Assembly: GCA_003117195.1 (NCBI GenBank)
Contig: BDSI01000109.1
Span: 375,411-439,410, forward strand
Length of the DNA: 64,000 nucleotides
DNA from: Eudorina sp. 2006-703-Eu-15
Lineage: Eukaryota; Chlorophyta; Chlorophyceae; Chlamydomonadales; Volvocaceae
Reading direction: 5' to 3'
In this document: piece by piece, positions 63,901 to 64,000 of the stretch
Layout of the letters: every line of letters starts with the position of its first letter
Position numbering within the stretch: the stretch's first letter is position 1
The notes under the pieces: generated by a model
What the model was told of the DNA's origin: nothing
What the model saw: only the letters and a program-made list of their open reading frames with translations
The model's database searches: none
Translations under genes and position numbers: made by a program

Positions 63901-64000
63901 GCAGTTTGACATTCGCTTCGGCCCGTGCGGCCAGCGGGTTTGTGGCTCCAAGCAACTCATACACCTGGAAAACGACTACTTTTATCATAACAAAACTTCA

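Overview
The window looks like nuclear DNA of a volvocine green alga (Volvox, Eudorina or Gonium type). The basis is: many short exons with GTGAGT/GTAGGT/GTACGT donors, a serine-proline-proline (hydroxyproline-rich) exon of the kind found in volvocine wall glycoproteins, short interstitial TTTAGGG telomere-type repeats, Ala/Gly low-complexity exons, and introns full of dispersed repeats. There are no operons. I found no rRNA, no confident tRNA and no CRISPR array.

Only two protein-coding genes can be supported, both on the minus strand. Gene 1 (2502-5947) has seven exons and a complete 333-residue conceptual protein of unknown function, with helical, amphipathic-looking repeats and a Pro/Ala/Gly-rich tail. 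Gene 2 fills most of the window (9862 to about 60026). I reconstruct at least 44 exons, about 11.0 kb of coding sequence and about 3,660 residues; its first exon or exons are not resolved. A compatible reading phase was found across all 43 introns. In several cases I chose between candidate splice sites using phase, so this is a consistent model rather than proof.

The gene 2 protein reads, from N to C terminus: kelch-like beta-propeller blades interrupted by a Tyr-Asp-rich exon, a Ser-Pro-Pro exon of about 258 residues and an Ala/Gly-rich exon; then a linker; a right-handed parallel beta-helix (polymorphic-membrane-protein or pectin-lyase-like repeats); a Cys-rich stalk; a polytopic membrane domain of roughly 8-9 segments, with a 305-residue disordered insert after the first; and a long low-complexity, presumably cytoplasmic tail. 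This suggests a very large cell-surface or wall-contacting receptor or channel-like protein. Its function is unknown.

The introns and flanks carry: two hAT-like MITEs with exact 8-bp target duplications (34776-35012 and 62461-62970); two 5'-truncated LINE copies whose 3' ends run into (CA)n (33345-34557 and 60591-62098); a SINE-like family ending in (CATT)n; a second SINE-like family; a dispersed ~45-bp motif; a 307-bp tandem repeat and a 36-bp minisatellite in a 4.4-kb intron; a ~330-bp (TCTA)n array; and two back-to-back long palindromes (42436-42620). The outer parts (1-2501, 5948-9861, 60027-64000) show no convincing genes.
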